DNA of 64,000 nucleotides from Pseudomonadota bacterium (GCA_021324155.1 JAJPJQ010000013.1:62001-126000); one strand, 5' to 3'. Counted from the first letter of the stretch, positions 24,822 to 33,575 are shown. The notes: a model not told the origin generated them from the sequence alone. Made by a program: numbers and translations.

Positions 24822-25307
24822 TCACTTCGCGGGCTCGACGACAAAGAGCGGCTGACCGTACTCGACGAATTGGCCGTTCTGCACGAGCACTTCGACGACC
24901 TTGCCACGCACGCGCGACTGCACGGCGTTGAAGACTTTCATGACTTCGATCAGCCCGACGGTCGTCTCCTCGTCGATCTCGGCGCCGAGCTCGACGAAAG
25001 GCTTCGCGCCGGGCTCGGGCGCGGCGTAAAAGGTTCCCACCATCGGCGCCGTGATCTCGTGACCGCTCGTGGTTTTCTCGCGAGCCTTTGCCGCTGCGGG
25101 TGCGGCTTTCGGAGCGGCGGGCTGTGGTTGCGGCGTGGGCTGCGGTTTCGGCTGTTCCTTCGTCGGCTCCGATGCCGGCGCGGCGCCGATGAAGCCGCCT
25201 TTGCTGACGGTGAGCTTCAGCTCGCCGACCTGGAGCTGCATGTAATCGAAATTCGATTTCTCGATGATGCTCAGAATCTTGAGAACTTCATCCTGCGTGA
25301 GATCCAT
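24822..25307 (-). CDS. accB: Biotin carboxyl carrier protein (AccB-like)
   Basis: A 161-aa carrier. An AccB-type N-terminal helical segment (MDLTQDEVLKILSIIEKS), a long Pro/Ala/Gln-rich linker (about 43-75) and a biotinyl domain with the biotinylation Lys124 in GLIEVMKVFNAV. The usual sequence is E-A/V-M-K-M/V, so it fits. It carries carboxybiotin from the AccC-like subunit to the carboxyltransferase. First gene of a six-gene operon. Confidence 0.92.
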   Translation of the reverse strand: MDLTQDEVLKILSIIEKSNFDYMQLQVGELKLTVSKGGFIGAAPASEPTKEQPKPQPTPQPQPAAPKAAPAAAKAREKTTSGHEITAPMVGTFYAAPEPGAKPFVELGAEIDEETTVGLIEVMKVFNAVQSRVRGKVVEVLVQNGQFVEYGQPLFVVEPAK

Positions 25308-25362
25308 GTTGTCTCCGTAGATTGCGGGGCCGATGATGCCGCGCGACGATCCAGATCGTTTA

Positions 25363-25389
25363 CTTATAAGATGGGGTTTACGGCGTCAA
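25363..25389 (-). promoter_or_regulatory. Promoter candidate for the carboxylase operon
   Basis: On the minus strand, TTGACG (25384-25389) and TATAAG (25363-25368) are 15 bases apart, a little short. The -10 lies about 55 bases upstream of the accB ATG. This is the only good candidate ahead of the operon. Confidence 0.4.
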
Positions 25390-25411
25390 GAATGACTGCG
25401 GAAGCGGCTGG

Positions 25412-26170
25412 TTAGCGGACCTTCACTCCGCGCTGTTTTTTCTCCGCTGCGACTTTCCAGCCTTCCTTTGCGTACCAGTCGATCTGGCGGAAGAGGCCGA
25501 TCAGGATGCGCACGTCCTTCTCTTCCAGACCGCCGCGGCCGAAGATGCGGCGGAAGGCGAAGAGGATGTGCTCGGGGTTCTGCGGGTCGAGGTAGCCGAT
25601 CTCCAGCAGCGACGTTTTCATCTTGTCGAAAAGCCGCTCGACGTCTTCGGCGGCCGCGCGCTCGATCGCTTCGCCGGCGATGTCGCCGAGCGCCGCAACA
25701 AAAATCTCATAAAGGCAGACAGTCGCCGCCTGCGCGAGATTCAGCGACGGATACTCGGAGTCGGTGGGAATCGTGATGATCTGCTGGCAGTGTTTCAAAT
25801 CCTCGTTCGATAAGCCGTGGTCTTCGGGGCCGAAGACGAGCGCGCATTTCGCTTTTTCCGCCGCCGCGGCGATCGCCGGCGCGATGTCGCGCGGCGGCCG
25901 GCTGTGCTCGCGGTACAATCCGCCGCGGCAGGTCGTGCCGACGACGAGGGCGCAATCGGCCACCGCTTCGCGCAGCGAGGCGAAACGCCGCGCCGACTTC
26001 AGCACGTCGCGCGCGTGCGATGCCATCGAGCGGGCCAGAAAGCTTTCGGTGCGCCCGCCAGCGACGATAGCGAGATCGCGTACGCCGAAATTCTTCATTG
26101 CGCGCGCGACCGAGCCGATGTTGCCCGAGCCTTTCGGGCGGACGAGCACGACTCTTATGTTAAGTAACAT
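25412..26170 (-). CDS. trmJ: TrmJ-type tRNA/rRNA 2'-O-methyltransferase (SpoU family)
   Basis: A 252-aa SPOUT methyltransferase. Motif 1 VRPKGSGNIGSVARAMKNFG, motif 2 LVFGPEDHGLSNEDL, motif 3 YPSLNLAQAATVCLYEIF, forming the trefoil-knot SAM site. TrmJ methylates tRNA position 32. The C-terminal helical part (FGRGGLEEKDVRILIGLFRQ) matches TrmJ length. A 63-base AT-rich spacer with short inverted repeats (TTTTGAATTT region) precedes its start. It is upstream of the carboxylase operon but probably separate from it. Confidence 0.88.
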   Translation of the reverse strand: MLLNIRVVLVRPKGSGNIGSVARAMKNFGVRDLAIVAGGRTESFLARSMASHARDVLKSARRFASLREAVADCALVVGTTCRGGLYREHSRPPRDIAPAIAAAAEKAKCALVFGPEDHGLSNEDLKHCQQIITIPTDSEYPSLNLAQAATVCLYEIFVAALGDIAGEAIERAAAEDVERLFDKMKTSLLEIGYLDPQNPEHILFAFRRIFGRGGLEEKDVRILIGLFRQIDWYAKEGWKVAAEKKQRGVKVR

Positions 26171-26233
26171 AATGTTGAATGCTTCATTTTGAATTTTGAA
26201 TTCAATTCAAAACTCAACATTCCAAACTCAACA

Positions 26234-26905
26234 CTATCTTTGAAAGGGGCAAAGCTTGTTTTTCGCGATGATGGCGCGGTTCTTGGGGTCGAAGTCGTCG
26301 CGGTAGTCGAAGGGAACGTGCATAATCGACTTGATATCTTCGGTATGCTCGGCGCCGAATATATGACCGAACTCGTGAATCAGGGCGACCAAGTCCGAGT
26401 TCGAAGGCCGAGGAGCGTTGCCATCCGGCGGCTCCACAGGTTCCGTGTCTCTGCCGCTGTAGCGGAACGGGTCGGTGACAGAGCTCACGAGATAAGTTCC
26501 GAGGCCCTTCTCGCAATTGCCGAGAAGCGCGAGGCCCCGGCCGCCCGCATAGAACGCCACGCGCTGCCCCGTGAGCCCGACGACGACGTCGTAGGGCTCG
26601 CCGGCCAATGGATAGCGTCGCATCAAATCTTTAAGCAGCGCGGAGACCAGCGGAGTGTCCTCGTCGTAGTCCCACCCATCCAGCGACACGCCGACGAGCT
26701 TGACATCGAACTCGCGTTCGTAGAAATCCGACGCGGCGCGGATGAGCCCCGAGGCGGTGTCGCGCCAGTACGGATCTTTCGCGCGGAGCTTGGCGTCGGC
26801 GACGACGCGCAGGCGCACGGCGCGCTGCGGCGGCGCGTCGCGCAGCGCACTGCAGCCCGATAAAAGAAATAGGCTAAGGATGAAGCAGCTTGTCAGTTGG
26901 CGCAT
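26234..26905 (-). CDS. Zinc metallopeptidase lipoprotein (matrixin-like)
   Basis: A 223-aa protein from the ATG at 26903-26905. It begins with a lipoprotein signal (MRQLTSCFILSLFLLSGC) with the lipidated Cys in LLSGC. The zinc motif is HEFGHIFGAEH, matching HExxHxxGxxH of metzincins, followed by SIMH with the Met-turn. The start lies inside the last 32 bases of the spermidine-synthase-like gene, suggesting coupled translation. It may process an envelope protein or be a secreted peptidase; substrate unknown. Confidence 0.82.
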   Translation of the reverse strand: MRQLTSCFILSLFLLSGCSALRDAPPQRAVRLRVVADAKLRAKDPYWRDTASGLIRAASDFYEREFDVKLVGVSLDGWDYDEDTPLVSALLKDLMRRYPLAGEPYDVVVGLTGQRVAFYAGGRGLALLGNCEKGLGTYLVSSVTDPFRYSGRDTEPVEPPDGNAPRPSNSDLVALIHEFGHIFGAEHTEDIKSIMHVPFDYRDDFDPKNRAIIAKNKLCPFQR

Positions 26906-28391
26906 AATCATCCGTGAGGACAGGGACGTCGTCGTCGATGATCTTTCCATCGACGTATGCGACGGCGATATCGTTGAGGGCCTTTGGAAACAGGGTCGCG
27001 CTCAAGCCGCCGGCGCGCTTGACGATATCGCGAATCTCGACGCGCTGCGGCTCTTTCGTCGCGACGATAATGACATTCTGGATCGTTTCGAGGCTCGCGT
27101 TCTCCGGTCGGCGCACGGCGAAGATGTAAACCTGCGGGAAAACGCCGCGCAGCGTCTTCGCGACCGAGCGCGTGATCTTTCCGCCCGGGCCGGTGACCGC
27201 GCCGATGATATTCATCACGACGACGCCGTTGGGCGCGAGCTTTTGGCTCGCGACGGTAAAGAATTCTTTTGTCGTTAAGTGAAAGGGTATGGAGTCTTTG
27301 AAATAGGCGTCGAGCAAAATGACGTCGTAGCGCTGCGCGGAGCGCGTAAGGAAAAGTCTCCCGTCCTGCGCATGCGCCCGCACGCTGCCGCCTTCCTGAA
27401 AGGAGAAATATTTTTTCGCGATTTGAACGACTTCCGGGTCGATCTCGGCGACATCCATATCGAGCGACGGAAATTCCTTTTGCCATTTTTTAGGCACGGA
27501 GCCGCCGCCGAGTCCGACGACGAGCGCTTTCTTCGCGTCCGGCCTGAACGCAAATCCGAGGGACACGTACTTCGAATAGACGAGCCTTAGCGCGGTAGGA
27601 TCGTCGAGGTTCATCGCGCTCTGGAGCGTCTGATCGAAGTACAGATAGCGCGCCTCGTTGTCCTGCTGAACGCGGATGTGATGATAGAAGGTGTCTTTTT
27701 CGAGCAGCGTCTTGTAAATCGGCCACGCGTCGAGCGGCATTAAAGCGAGGATGCCGACAACGGCCGCCGCTCCCGCTTTCGCTGATGTGCGCTGCCGCCC
27801 TTTGCGCTCGCGCGTGAGTGGCCACATGGTGATCGCTAGCAGCGCGAGCGTAATGCCGAGCGCATGGATGATATTGGCGACGCCGAGGACGGGAATCAGA
27901 TAGAAGGCCGTGAACAGCGTGCCGAAAATGCTGCCGCACGTCGAGAGCGCGTACAGCGTGCCGGCTGTGGAGCCGACAGTCGAGAGCGCCGTCGCGGCGA
28001 GGCGGATTGCGTACGGCGAAACCGCGCCTAAGAAGACGCCGGGCACGAGAAAAAATATCGCTCCTGCGATCAGCGGATTCAGCCGCGGGCCGAAATCGTT
28101 CTCGGCGATCCAGAGATTTACAGACGGATAAAAGAAGGGAAGGACGAAAATCATCGCGCCGGGTAAGACCAACAGGAGCAGCAGCCGGGAGAACGAAGGA
28201 TTTGTCTCCGACAGCAAGCCGCCCCAATAATAGCCGGCGCTGAGCGCCGCGAGCACGACCGAGATGAGGCTACCCCAGACGAAGATCGAGTTGCCGAAGT
28301 AGGGCGCGAGCACGCGGCTGCCGACGATCTCTAGCGACATCAGCACGGCGCCGCTCACGAACACGATGACGTTGAGCAGAGTTCTCGCCAT
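26874..28391 (-). CDS. Membrane spermidine-synthase-like protein
   Basis: A 505-aa protein. The N-terminal half has about six to seven membrane segments (VIVFVSGAVLMSLEIVGSRV and following), and the C-terminal half a spermidine/spermine-synthase methyltransferase fold: ALVVGLGGGSVPKKW (cofactor loop), DVAEIDPEVVQIAKKYF, and VILLDAYFKDSIPFHL. The E-I-V-G-S-R-V-L-A-P start is typical of the fused membrane class. Whether it makes polyamines is not certain for that class. It starts two bases after the helicase gene stop and overlaps the metallopeptidase lipoprotein by 32 bases. Confidence 0.82.
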   Translation of the reverse strand: MARTLLNVIVFVSGAVLMSLEIVGSRVLAPYFGNSIFVWGSLISVVLAALSAGYYWGGLLSETNPSFSRLLLLLVLPGAMIFVLPFFYPSVNLWIAENDFGPRLNPLIAGAIFFLVPGVFLGAVSPYAIRLAATALSTVGSTAGTLYALSTCGSIFGTLFTAFYLIPVLGVANIIHALGITLALLAITMWPLTRERKGRQRTSAKAGAAAVVGILALMPLDAWPIYKTLLEKDTFYHHIRVQQDNEARYLYFDQTLQSAMNLDDPTALRLVYSKYVSLGFAFRPDAKKALVVGLGGGSVPKKWQKEFPSLDMDVAEIDPEVVQIAKKYFSFQEGGSVRAHAQDGRLFLTRSAQRYDVILLDAYFKDSIPFHLTTKEFFTVASQKLAPNGVVVMNIIGAVTGPGGKITRSVAKTLRGVFPQVYIFAVRRPENASLETIQNVIIVATKEPQRVEIRDIVKRAGGLSATLFPKALNDIAVAYVDGKIIDDDVPVLTDDYAPTDKLLHP

Positions 28392-28393
28392 TG

Positions 28394-30394
28394 TCAGCTG
28401 TCCCAGCTCTGGTTGTCTTCTTCGTCGACGAGGGTGACCGGTTCGAGCATCTGTTCCGAGATGCCTTCGAGAAACTGCGACGGCCGCGACAGCACCGTCC
28501 CCATGCCGCGGTCGAAGATCTTGACCGGATAGGTGATGTAGAGATTTTCTTTCGCGCGCGTCGCCGCGACGTAGAGGAGCCGCCGTTCCTCTTCCAGCTC
28601 TTCGGGCGTGTTGATGTTGTAGTAGGAAGGGAATCTTCCTTCCAGCGCCCAAATAATGAAGACCGAATGCCATTCGAGGCCCTTGGCCGAATGGATCGTC
28701 GAAAGCACGAGCGGCCCTTCGTCGGGATCGACCGCAAGCACGGAATCGACGCTGTCGTTCGGCGGCTCCAGCGCCATGTCGGTGATCAGTCGCTCGAGGC
28801 TGCGGTAGCGCTCGGTCATACCGAGAAAATGCTCGAGGTCTTTCATCCGCTTGGGATAATCCTCGGGGTGGTTCTTTTTGAGAATCGGCCCGTAGTATTG
28901 CATCAAATACTGCGCGCTCTCGGCCGGCCGCTCGGGTTCCAGCGCCGCTTCGAGCACCTGCGCGAGTGTTTTTAAGCCGTGCGCGACCTTGCCCTTCGCG
29001 TCGAACGACCGCAAGCGACCGATCGGATTGGAGGCGTCCATGATCCAGTTGGTAATTTTCTGGCTCGCCTGCGGCCCGACGCCTTCGAGCAGCGACAGCA
29101 CGCGGCCCCACGAGATCGCGTCCTGCGGGTTGGCGAGCACGCGAAGGTGAGCGAGCAGGTCTTTGATGTGCGCCGTCTCCATGAATTGGAAACCGCCGCG
29201 CTTCACGAACGGAATGTTATGGCGCGTGAGCTCCATTTCGAGATCGAAGGAGTGGAAGCTCGAGCGGAACAGCACGGCGATGTCCCAGAGCGGCACGCCT
29301 TCTTCGCGGAGCTCCAGAACTCGCTGGCAGACGAAGCGCGACTGCATCTGCTCGCTCTCGGCCTGAATGAGCAGCGGCGGATCGCCTTCCTTCTTGCTCG
29401 TGAAGAGGTGCTTCTCGTATTTTTCCGACGCTCGGCTGATGATCTCATTTGTAAGATCGAGGATCGGCTGCGTGCTACGGTAGTTTTCCTCGAGCGAGAT
29501 GATCGTCGCGCCGGGAAAGTCCGTCGGAAAGTCCATGATGTTGCGGAAGTTCGCGCCGCGAAACGAATAGATGCTCTGCGCGTCGTCGCCGACGACCATG
29601 ACGTTGTCGTGCGCCGCGGCCAGGAGCCGCACGATGTCGGCCTGGAGGCGGTTCGTGTCCTGATACTCGTCGACCATGATGAAGCGATAGGTCTCGGAAA
29701 GGCGCTTGCGCGTCGCCTCGTCGCTCGACAAGAGCTCCTTCAGCTTGATCAGCAAGTCGTCGTAGTCGAGAAGGCCGCGCGTCTTTTTGTACTCGACGTA
29801 ACGCTCGTAGAGCCGCAGCAGGTCGTCGAGGAAATCGTAGAGGTGCGGGTAATCGCGCTCGATCAGCTCCGCGATAGTTACCTGCTTGTTGAGCGCCATG
29901 CTGAAGATCTCGCCGACGGTCTGCTTGCGCGGGAAGCGCTTCTCCTTGGCGTTGAGGCCGAGCTCGGTGCGGATCATCTGGATCAGGTCCTCGCTGTCCG
30001 AGCGGTCCATGATGGAAAACGACGGCTCGAGCTCAATCTTGCGGCCGTAGTGGCGCAGGACCGTGTTGGCGAAGGAGTGAAACGTCCCGCCGGACACCTT
30101 GTCGCAGCGATTGTCGATCAATAGGCTGGCGCGCCGGAGCATCTCCTCCGCCGCGCGGCGCGTGAATGTGAGCAGCAGGATGGTTCTTGGGTCGACGCCG
30201 ATGTCGATCAGCCGCGCGACGCGGTAAACGAGCGTGCGCGTCTTGCCGGTGCCGGCGCCTGCGATGACCAGACAAGGCCCCTCGACGGTCGTCGCCGCCG
30301 CGTATTGCGCGTCGTTCAGCTCTTTACGATAGTCGATACCAGAGAGGGAACGCGATGGAAGGTCGCTGCGCTTGAGGACGTATTTCTGGGCCAA
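28394..30394 (-). CDS. UvrD/PcrA-family superfamily 1 DNA helicase
   Basis: A 666-aa SF1A 3'-5' helicase. Motif I VIAGAGTGKTRTLVYRV, motif Ia LLTFTRRAAEEML, motif II MVDEYQDTN, motif III VVGDDAQSIYSFRGA, motif IV LEENYRSTQ, motif V STIHSAKGLEWHSV and motif VI LLYVAATRAKENL are all present in order. It is complete, slightly shorter than E. coli UvrD and without its C-terminal tail. It probably acts in repair or at stalled forks. It is transcribed with the two genes after it. Confidence 0.92.
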   Translation of the reverse strand: MAQKYVLKRSDLPSRSLSGIDYRKELNDAQYAAATTVEGPCLVIAGAGTGKTRTLVYRVARLIDIGVDPRTILLLTFTRRAAEEMLRRASLLIDNRCDKVSGGTFHSFANTVLRHYGRKIELEPSFSIMDRSDSEDLIQMIRTELGLNAKEKRFPRKQTVGEIFSMALNKQVTIAELIERDYPHLYDFLDDLLRLYERYVEYKKTRGLLDYDDLLIKLKELLSSDEATRKRLSETYRFIMVDEYQDTNRLQADIVRLLAAAHDNVMVVGDDAQSIYSFRGANFRNIMDFPTDFPGATIISLEENYRSTQPILDLTNEIISRASEKYEKHLFTSKKEGDPPLLIQAESEQMQSRFVCQRVLELREEGVPLWDIAVLFRSSFHSFDLEMELTRHNIPFVKRGGFQFMETAHIKDLLAHLRVLANPQDAISWGRVLSLLEGVGPQASQKITNWIMDASNPIGRLRSFDAKGKVAHGLKTLAQVLEAALEPERPAESAQYLMQYYGPILKKNHPEDYPKRMKDLEHFLGMTERYRSLERLITDMALEPPNDSVDSVLAVDPDEGPLVLSTIHSAKGLEWHSVFIIWALEGRFPSYYNINTPEELEEERRLLYVAATRAKENLYITYPVKIFDRGMGTVLSRPSQFLEGISEQMLEPVTLVDEEDNQSWDS

Positions 30395-30459
30395 ATGAAA
30401 TGATCTCCGGGCTTTCTTAAGCTACTAATTTTCGCTCCAACCCGCAAGCATTCTTTCAT

Positions 30460-31218
30460 TTGCCGGTGAACGTGATACGAAGGTGTACCATTCGTTTTAT
30501 GCTGCGCCGGCCAATTACCGCGATGGGTTTTTATCTGCTGCTTGCGCTTCCCGTAGCGGCCGGAGCGGCCGATATGTCACGGCTCAACGCCGACGTCATC
30601 CGCACGGCGAGCGAATACCGCGATCAGCTCATACTTCAACAAAAGCTTGAAGATCTGGAGGTATATCGTCGCCAGCGCGAGGTCGACTCGCGCGCCGGGA
30701 TGCTGGACAAGGGTTATATCTCGAAATCCGAATTCGAGCAGAGCAAAACGGCGCTCGCGCGCGCGCAGGCGAAGCTCGCCGACACGCAGCAGCGTATCAG
30801 GGACGCGGAGACGATCATCGGCGAGGCCGAAGCGCGCACGAAGCTCGCATCGCTCCCGCCGCTGCCTTCCGGAGGCTACAGCGAGGCCGGCGGCTTCGTG
30901 CGTTTCAACGGGACCGCCGCGTGGTCGCTGTCGAACGCCGGACAGATCGAGCAATTCTTCGCCGCGCGCTTCGGACGCCCGCTGCCGGTCAGCGCGCGCG
31001 GCGAGAGCGAGGTGCACCGGCAGATGCACTTCGACCATCGCAATGCCATGGATGTGGCGCTCCACCCCGACAGCCCCGAAGGGCGCGCCCTGATGGAATA
31101 CTTGCGCAAAGAAAACATCCCGTTTCTCGCGTTTCGCGGGAGAGTCGCCGGCTCTTCGACCGGCGCGCACATCCACATCGGCAATCCGTCGCTGCGCCTG
31201 ACCGGCGTCAAGCGATAG
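30460..31218 (+). CDS. Exported protein with coiled coil and M15/DD-peptidase-like domain
   Basis: A 252-aa protein with a signal peptide (FYLLLALPVAAGAAD near residues 24-38, from an internal Met), a helical region at about 40-130 (SEFEQSKTALARAQAKLADT, of efflux-adaptor flavour) and a C-terminal domain with HFDHRNAMDVALHP and GAHIHIG. These His/Asp motifs resemble the zinc-binding set of M15 (VanY/D-Ala-D-Ala peptidase) enzymes. The likely role is a periplasmic peptidoglycan peptidase or binding protein. The assignment rests on the motifs only. It is divergent from the UvrD-like helicase. Confidence 0.55.
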   Translation: MPVNVIRRCTIRFMLRRPITAMGFYLLLALPVAAGAADMSRLNADVIRTASEYRDQLILQQKLEDLEVYRRQREVDSRAGMLDKGYISKSEFEQSKTALARAQAKLADTQQRIRDAETIIGEAEARTKLASLPPLPSGGYSEAGGFVRFNGTAAWSLSNAGQIEQFFAARFGRPLPVSARGESEVHRQMHFDHRNAMDVALHPDSPEGRALMEYLRKENIPFLAFRGRVAGSSTGAHIHIGNPSLRLTGVKR

Positions 31219-31273
31219 GTGATCTTGATCGCTGCCGTCGGTCGCACTAAGATCGCGCCTGCGGGAGGCACGT

Positions 31274-31783
31274 ATGAAAGAATTGATCGCCGTGGACATC
31301 GACGAGTCGATTCGAGGCGTGCGCGACGCCGGCAAGGGACGCCGGGTGTTGTGGCAGGATTCCGAATCGATCGCGTTCCTGAGCCGCGGTCGGAAGCTGC
31401 GGACCGACTTTCACGTTGATCCGAGCGACGAGGTGACGCTGCAGATCGCCGGCGAGCAGCGATTGCATTATCTCACGCCCGAAGGGGAGGAGAAGGTCGC
31501 GCTGATCCGCCCCGGCCAGATGCTCCTCTGCCCCGGCGGCGTGCCGCATTCGCCGCGGGTCACCGAAGACGCGTGGTTTATCGTCATCGAGCGCAAACGC
31601 CGCGCCGGCGAGCAGGACCGGTTTCTCTGGCGCTGCGCCGGCTGTAGCGATCAGGTTTACGAGGTCGCGGTCGAGGTCGGCGACTACAGCCAAGACCCGG
31701 TCTCGCGCGTGCACGAGCGCTTCTACGGCGACGAGCGGCTCCGCACCTGTAAAAAATGCGGCAGCGTCGTACCGAAGCCGTAG
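31274..31783 (+). CDS. 3-hydroxyanthranilate 3,4-dioxygenase-like cupin enzyme
   Basis: A 169-aa protein matching bacterial 3-HAO. It has the iron motif TDFHVDPSDEVTLQI with His and Glu, IRPGQMLLCPGGVPHSPR with the second His, and a C-terminal rubredoxin-like site CAGC then CKKC. 3-HAO opens 3-hydroxyanthranilate to 2-amino-3-carboxymuconate semialdehyde in tryptophan breakdown or NAD synthesis. No other kynurenine-pathway gene is near, so the true substrate is open. GGAGG precedes the ATG. The next gene starts three bases later. Confidence 0.8.
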   Translation: MKELIAVDIDESIRGVRDAGKGRRVLWQDSESIAFLSRGRKLRTDFHVDPSDEVTLQIAGEQRLHYLTPEGEEKVALIRPGQMLLCPGGVPHSPRVTEDAWFIVIERKRRAGEQDRFLWRCAGCSDQVYEVAVEVGDYSQDPVSRVHERFYGDERLRTCKKCGSVVPKP

Positions 31784-31785
31784 AC

Positions 31786-32610
31786 ATGCAATCTCGCCTC
31801 GACGCGCTTCGGCGTCTTGCGAACGGCTACCGGCGCGCCGAACAGGAGATCGTTCGCCGCTATTTTCAAAAACCGCGCAGCCGCCGCGAGCACATCCGGT
31901 GGCTGAAAGCCCAGGCGTTCAAAGAACACGCCGCGATTCGGCCGCTCCTTAATATCCTCGCCGTTTACCATGGCCGCATCGACCGCGAGATCGGCCGGCG
32001 CGAGTTCGAGGAGGTCGCCGAGAAATTCGCCGAGGAAACCAAGCACGCAAGACTCGTGATGGACCTGATCGAAGACATCGGCGGAACAAGTATCAAGCCG
32101 CGCGATCTCGTATGGCTTCCCGAGGACAAGAAGCTTGCGCGCGTGCGCGCGCGGTATTCGAAAACTTTTGCCGCGCTGCTGCACGGATCGAAATCCCCCA
32201 GCGAAAAGGAAATGCGCCGCAAAGACGAGGAGATCGAGCGCGCCGCCGTCACGTTGACCGAAGGCGGCGGCGGGGCGCTTTACGAGGTCTGCATCGGACT
32301 CCGTAAAGGGATCGCGGAGCGAAAGATCGCCGCGGCGTTCAGGGCGATCCATGCCGACGAAAAAGACCATAAAGACGCCGGCGCGCGCCGCCTCGCCGGA
32401 TTGTTGCGCACTGCGCGCGATTACGAGCGCGCCGCCGAGATCGTCTGTGAAGTGAGTGCGCAGCGTCTGCGCATGCGCAACGAGCAGTTCGGCTTTCCGC
32501 TGACGGACGCGGAGCTCAAAGAGCTTGAGCGCCGCTGTCGCACCCCGTTTCGCAGTGATGGAATCGGAGCCGCGACGCGGCGAAGCGTCAATTCGCGACC
32601 GAGAAGATGA
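31786..32610 (+). CDS. Ferritin-like helical protein, unknown function
   Basis: A 274-aa mostly helical protein rich in Arg and Glu. Two ExxH-type motifs, FAEETKHARLVMDL and IHADEKDHKDAG, with further Glu residues around FEEVAEKF, suggest a ferritin-like di-iron four-helix bundle. The start is the ATG at 31786, two bases after the dioxygenase stop, so the two are co-translated. The 3' end overlaps the convergent methyltransferase by 23 bases. Possible roles are iron handling or di-iron oxygenase; the evidence is the motif pattern alone. Confidence 0.5.
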   Translation: MQSRLDALRRLANGYRRAEQEIVRRYFQKPRSRREHIRWLKAQAFKEHAAIRPLLNILAVYHGRIDREIGRREFEEVAEKFAEETKHARLVMDLIEDIGGTSIKPRDLVWLPEDKKLARVRARYSKTFAALLHGSKSPSEKEMRRKDEEIERAAVTLTEGGGGALYEVCIGLRKGIAERKIAAAFRAIHADEKDHKDAGARRLAGLLRTARDYERAAEIVCEVSAQRLRMRNEQFGFPLTDAELKELERRCRTPFRSDGIGAATRRSVNSRPRR

Positions 32611-33211
32611 GAAAGTGCTGCCGAGGCAGAAAGCCGTAGTCCTGTTTCATCACGTACTCCGCCTCTTTCATTTCACCTAGGATCACGTCCTTCGGAGTAT
32701 GGTGTCCCATGCTTTCGAACCATCCCGCGCCGTTGAACTCGACGATGGCGACGCGGCCGCCAGGCTTTAGATACTTCTTCACATTGGCGAAGTACCGGGC
32801 GCGGTTTTCCAGGTGATGGTAGGTGTTGCTCGTGAAAATCAAATCCACCGTCGATGGCAGCAGCGGATCGTCGGCTTTGGCGAGGATCGCCTCGACATTC
32901 GAATAGCCTTCGTCCTTCGCGCGGCGGGCCAGCGCTTCGTTGAGCCCTTTATCGACGTCGACGGCGTAAACTTTGCCCTCCGGCCCGACGGCATTCGCCA
33001 GTCGGAAGGTGAAATAACCTCCGCCCGAGCCGAGATCCGCGACACGGTCGCCCCGCTTGATCGCGAGCGCGCGAATCACCTCGTCGGGCTTCTGCCACTC
33101 GTCTCTGCCGACGCCCTCGTAGGCGCATTGCTTGAGGCGTGTGCAGCCGGCAAGCGTGAAGAAAACGAGCAGCGCCGTTAACAGTCGTCGATTATCAAAA
33201 TGAGGTTTCAT
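32588..33211 (-). CDS. Exported SAM-dependent methyltransferase-like protein
   Basis: A 207-aa protein with an N-terminal signal containing a lipobox (LLTALLVFFTLAGC). A class I methyltransferase fold follows: GDRVADLGSGGGYFTFRLAN (motif I), VYAVDVDKGLNEALAR (motif II), and DLIFTSNTYHHLENR (motif IV). Periplasmic or lipid-anchored methyltransferases of this type occur in many Gram-negatives but are uncharacterised. The gene ends inside the convergent ferritin-like gene. Confidence 0.75.
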   Translation of the reverse strand: MKPHFDNRRLLTALLVFFTLAGCTRLKQCAYEGVGRDEWQKPDEVIRALAIKRGDRVADLGSGGGYFTFRLANAVGPEGKVYAVDVDKGLNEALARRAKDEGYSNVEAILAKADDPLLPSTVDLIFTSNTYHHLENRARYFANVKKYLKPGGRVAIVEFNGAGWFESMGHHTPKDVILGEMKEAEYVMKQDYGFLPRQHFLIFSVAN

Positions 33212-33281
33212 GGAGGCACGCGTGGAAGGCGGCTTAACGGAATTGATCTTATCGGGCCCGATGATAAAAATCTAATCAGCC

Positions 33282-33563
33282 ATGCCGCGAGTGGACCGGG
33301 AACAGATTGAGAAGGACTGGGCGGCGCGGGGTTTTTCCTGCGGTCTGTGGACCGATCCGCCGGGTCGAGTCTGGGCTGACTTCGTTCACGACACCGACGA
33401 GCTTGTCCTGCTGCTCGAAGGCGAAGAGGAATTCGAAATGAGCGGAGAGGCGCGCCGGCTTGCTGCCGGTGAGGAGCTTTTGATCCCGGCAGGCACGCCG
33501 CACACGGCGCGGAACGTCGGAAAGGTTACGTCTAAATGGCTTTACGGTTATAAAAGAAAATAG
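33282..33563 (+). CDS. Small cupin-domain protein
   Basis: A 93-aa single cupin domain: VWADFVHDTDELVLLLEGEE, then LAAGEELLIPAGTPHTARN. This is the short cupin class; the metal His set is partial. No function can be assigned. It is convergent with the gene at 33576, 12 bases apart. Confidence 0.7.
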   Translation: MPRVDREQIEKDWAARGFSCGLWTDPPGRVWADFVHDTDELVLLLEGEEEFEMSGEARRLAAGEELLIPAGTPHTARNVGKVTSKWLYGYKRK

Positions 33564-33575
33564 CTGCGGTAGACT

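Noticed and set aside
23414-24931. 505-codon plus-strand open frame opposite accC
   Set aside because: Shadow of a gene with clear biotin carboxylase motifs; the translated product has no recognisable domain.
28392-29111. Upstream extension of the spermidine-synthase-like gene
   Set aside because: It is an out-of-frame reading of the helicase gene; the true membrane N-terminus begins at 28391.
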